From assembly GCA_900765115.1 (NCBI GenBank), contig CAAFQK010000042.1, positions 1 through 5,084 of the forward strand: 5,084 nt of DNA, in the 5' to 3' direction. Positions 5,008 through 5,084 of this stretch are shown here, in pieces. A program made the translations under genes and the position numbers. Within the stretch, counting starts at the first letter, position 1, and every line of letters starts with the position of its first letter. The stretch is from an uncultured Collinsella sp. Lineage in GTDB: Bacteria; Actinomycetota; Coriobacteriia; Coriobacteriales; Coriobacteriaceae. Under the pieces are notes generated by a model that was given only the letters and a program-made list of their open reading frames with translations, was not told the origin of the DNA and ran no database searches.

Positions 5008-5084
5008 GAAGAGCCGGCGCGGGGGCGCCCACGGCCGGCCCGCGGCCTCCCTCTGCGCCCCCCCCCCCTCCCGCCCCGGCAACC

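Larger units (their letters stand above)
4834..5084. other. Non-coding tail with hairpins and G/C tracts
   Basis: No supported gene is seen between the Cys/His protein stop and the window end. The stretch holds three inverted repeats listed separately, plus a small GGCGC/GCGCC stem (5016-5020 with 5025-5029) and a run of 11 C at 5058-5068. None of the hairpins is followed by a T tract on the + strand, so no typical terminator for the upstream operon is visible. Confidence 0.6.

Noticed and set aside
1..5084. CRISPR array, rRNA, riboswitch or transposase
   Set aside because: No regularly spaced repeats with unique spacers, no conserved RNA cores and no DDE or recombinase motifs were seen on either strand.

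Overview
The window is GC-rich and reads as the edge of a conjugative or mobilizable element. The lineage is inferred only: the GC content, the style of the coupling protein and the Tat-type lipoprotein would fit a high-GC Gram-positive such as a Coriobacteriia gut bacterium (Eggerthella or Slackia relatives). No phylogenetic marker is present.

Transfer block (1-2785, + strand). The window opens inside a gene that resembles the C-terminal part of a MobP/MobL-type relaxase (1-762). Its stop codon overlaps, in an ATGA junction, the start of a VirD4/TraG-type coupling protein. As sequenced, the coupling protein is split between two frames. A 759-1178 frame supplies the first membrane helix, and a 958-2700 frame supplies the second helix and the whole ATPase. 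The two frames become one protein of about 646 residues if a single C is removed from a run of seven at 945-951. A strong intrinsic terminator (2746-2785) closes the operon.

Non-coding interval (2786-2971). This stretch is unusually rich in inverted repeats. It contains TATCCTGC next to a hairpin, which matches the nick-site core known for P-type relaxases, so it is the best candidate for an oriT in the window.

Accessory block (2972-4833). A 76-residue HTH_XRE regulator on the - strand diverges from a two-gene + strand unit. That unit encodes a Tat-type lipoprotein of unknown function and a membrane-anchored protein with a Cys/His-rich, probably metal-binding C-terminal domain. The shared promoter region carries two tandem 14-bp boxes, 15 bp apart, sitting in the regulator's own promoter. 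Size, sequence style and operator layout recall the controller (C) proteins of restriction-modification systems, but no such system is visible. The block therefore looks like a self-regulated cell-surface cargo module.

Tail (4834-5084). No convincing gene is seen. There are several hairpins, G/C-rich tracts and a run of 11 C close to the window end.
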